Origin: Ustulina deusta
Lineage: Eukaryota; Ascomycota; Sordariomycetes; Xylariales; Xylariaceae
Direction: 5' to 3'
Assembly (NCBI GenBank): GCA_023159155.1
Contig: JAJNNX010000007.1
Location: forward strand, 1-64,000
Length of the DNA stretch: 64,000 bases
The notes beneath the pieces were generated by a model. It saw nothing but the letters and a program-made list of their open reading frames with translations. It had not been told where the DNA came from and made no database searches. How positions within the stretch are numbered: the stretch's first letter is position 1; each line of letters starts with the position of its first letter. Of the stretch, positions 62,021-64,000 are shown in pieces. The position numbers and the translations under genes are program-made.

Positions 62021-64000
62021 CTAGCCAAATGAGAGCTTTTTCTGCTTAGGATCGTCAAATCCAAGGGGCCGTCCTCTCTTCTTCCCCCCGCTGCTCTTGA
62101 ATTTTTTGGCTATCGGCATCTCCAATGATAGTGGAGCGCTCTCCGTGGTGTCTCCTTGTACAGCATCACGAATTGTCTGTCTCGAGAGACATGAGTCCAG
62201 ATGATCATTAAACCGTCGTTCATCCGCGGGCTGAGGCCTCCCACATATAGGACAGTCCCACAACTGTTCTGTGGTCTGAACATCACGGGCCATGTCAGAT
62301 ACGCTTTCAGGTATATCCTCTAGTTGCACTCCATCAGGGAGCACCTGGTACTCATCGTCTTCGCCATGCGCTTCGGAATCAAACGGGTCATCATCTTCAT
62401 GCTCGGTATTTTTACTAGCTATCTCCTCTGCTTTCCGCTTACCGGGTTGATGAGATGTCTCCTCTACTTTAAGAGGTTGTAATCCGAAGAAAGCGCGAGT
62501 ATCAGGTTTCTTTGTGCTGACCAGGTGTGTACACCGAAGACCCATGAGCCGCAGCTTCATCGCTGGCACTATGATAGCACAGTTAATGGTGGCACGTGAT
62601 AAAATTATGACGAGATCCAATCATATATGGTCTTTTGGGTGTTCCGGCTGGTAACGAGATAAGATATGTATATTCGGGGGCACTCACTTTCATGGTGGAA
62701 TTTTGTTAAGATAGGTAGGGAGTAATGATACAGATCGTCTGCCTGGGAAATAGCTCTCGGTAGAACGACCTGGCGAGTGAAGACTTCGTAGGTATGTAGC
62801 TTTATCTTAAGGACCAGTGTCCGCCCTTTGCAGTCGGCCCTTTGCATATCTTTTTCCAACTCTTCGGCCGTCCATCGAAGCTTATTTCTTAGTTCCGCAG
62901 GGTCCGACATATCTCGGAATGTGCTTTCAGTCCCGACACTCTTCCGCTCATACTCTTCGGCTGGTTGGATTTGAGTCCGCCCGAGACCTAGGTGACATCC
63001 CAAGAGAAACTGGTATGCCTTCTCACCGAAGAGTTGACACAAAAGGTGGCGATGGGGGTATATTTCCCCGCAAGTCCGAATACCTATTTCCTGAAGCTCT
63101 CGTTCCAAGACACGGCCAATACCGTTTACCTTCCTTGTTGATAGGTCACGCATGAAGGTCATGATCGCATTTCGATCGTTGGGCAAAGAATATTGACCGT
63201 TGGGCTTGTTGAGGTTTGAGCAGATCTTGGCTAACTTGGCGTTCGCGGCAATGCCCGCAGACACGGTGATGTTGGTCTTCTCGTGGATCTCGCCCCGCAC
63301 TTGTTGCACAGCCTCTTCGGCTGTCATATTATGCTGGACACAGTACTCGGTGATATTGAGGTAGGCTTCATCGATGCTAGCACTCTCGAATCTCGGGTCG
63401 TAGTTAGCGATGATATCTCGAATTTCGCGAGCTTTCGCTGTATATTTCTCGAAATTAGGGCGGACTGGATGGTAGTCGTCTCAGTAGGCAGCCCAAGGTA
63501 AAGCGGAGTTGGGGCTGCGACGAGATCTCGACGAGATCTTCGATAGGTTCAACATACTAAGTAGCAACTCGGGACATATTTTCTTTGCAACGAAGCCGGC
63601 CATACCGCTACGGCAGCCAAACTTGCGTGCAACATAATTGCAAGTGGTTAGAACACCACTACCAACGGCGAAGGGAACATCCTTCAGCTCGGGGCGATCT
63701 AGCTGTTCGACAGCAGCATAGAAAGCGTCACAGTCGATGTGCACGATGCGCTGTGTCAAGTCGCGGGAGGCCTCCAGCTCAGCGATGAGTTGGTCGGCGG
63801 CTCGAGTTTCGCGGGCGAGGTCGAGTTTCTCGAGGCGTTGCTTCTTCGTCAAGATCTGCTCGATCTTCTGGGTTAGGACCTTGTCCTTTGCCTCTTCCCG
63901 GTTGAAGAACTTGGATCCTTTAGAGGCATTGTAGATGATTTCCGACACCTTGGACTGGTCAACTGAATCTTGGCCGGCCTTCGTCAGGGATGGCCCTAGT
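62021..64000 (-). CDS. DNA polymerase kappa (Y-family), 5' end outside window
   Basis: It is a translesion polymerase of the DinB/pol kappa branch, acting in the nucleus on damaged templates. Visible exons are 64000-63558 (partial), 63464-62688 and 62568-62021, with in-frame GT-AG junctions, giving about 588 codons. The N-terminal helix region ([18 protein letters not shown]) is present. The first catalytic block is [13 protein letters not shown] and the second is [11 protein letters not shown]. The helix-hairpin-helix segment [18 protein letters not shown] and a little-finger domain follow. The C-terminal part has [20 protein letters not shown], then a UBZ-type zinc finger (CPICGRPQ, then HLDSC) that would bind ubiquitinated PCNA. 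It ends QKKLSFG, reminiscent of a weak PCNA-interacting box. The reading frame continues past 63999, so the true start is beyond the window. Confidence 0.92.

Noticed and set aside
62605..62687. Read-through tail of the second polymerase exon (ECPRIYIS and onward)
   Set aside because: It follows a strong GTGAGT donor, and splicing to 62568 restores the conserved family sequence.

Overview
The window looks like a filamentous ascomycete (Pezizomycotina, probably Sordariomycetes). Genes carry short GT-AG introns of about 50-140 bp. Intact gene islands with balanced base composition alternate abruptly with extremely AT-rich deserts whose transposon relics show C-to-T and G-to-A decay, the usual mark of repeat-induced point mutation (RIP). 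The species cannot be named from the sequence alone.

Layout: (1) 1-5570 is the 3' part of a RIP-degraded Ty3/Gypsy element ending in a 179-bp LTR. (2) 5.6-25.4 kb is a gene island holding a compact polyketide cluster: an O-methyltransferase (minus), a Zn2Cys6 activator (plus), a 2183-aa non-reducing PKS with the order SAT-KS-MAT-PT-ACP-ACP-TE (minus, 10 exons), and an FAD monooxygenase (plus). The genes form two divergent pairs (OMT/regulator and PKS/monooxygenase). (3) 25.4-49.6 kb is an AT-rich desert built from nested insertions. An outer LTR element (29567-47160, TSD CTAAT) has a complete 7.66-kb Gypsy element (29671-37330, TSD GTTTA) inside its left LTR. It also has a much less decayed, apparently non-coding 4.2-kb element with 267-bp terminal direct repeats (37901-42122, TSD CTAAT) in its interior. 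(4) 49.6-64 kb is a housekeeping island: a decayed MFS sugar-transporter pseudogene, a TRK-type potassium transporter, an ER-resident FKBP prolyl isomerase ending in HNEL, a possible 65-aa protein, a glucosamine-6-phosphate N-acetyltransferase (GNA1), and the 3' part of a DNA polymerase kappa gene that runs off the right edge.

How the cluster may work (inference): the SAT domain loads a starter, KS/MAT extend with malonyl units, PT folds and cyclises the poly-beta-ketone, two ACPs carry intermediates, and the TE releases an aromatic product. The monooxygenase would hydroxylate or oxidise it and the methyltransferase would O-methylate it. The Zn2Cys6 protein is the likely pathway activator. 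No transporter, P450 or reductase gene is visible beside them. The gene set recalls the cores of bikaverin- and cercosporin-type pathways, but the product cannot be assigned here. The least explained sequence is the 4.2-kb element, whose interior holds about 18 diverged copies of a hairpin-like motif of about 50 bp.
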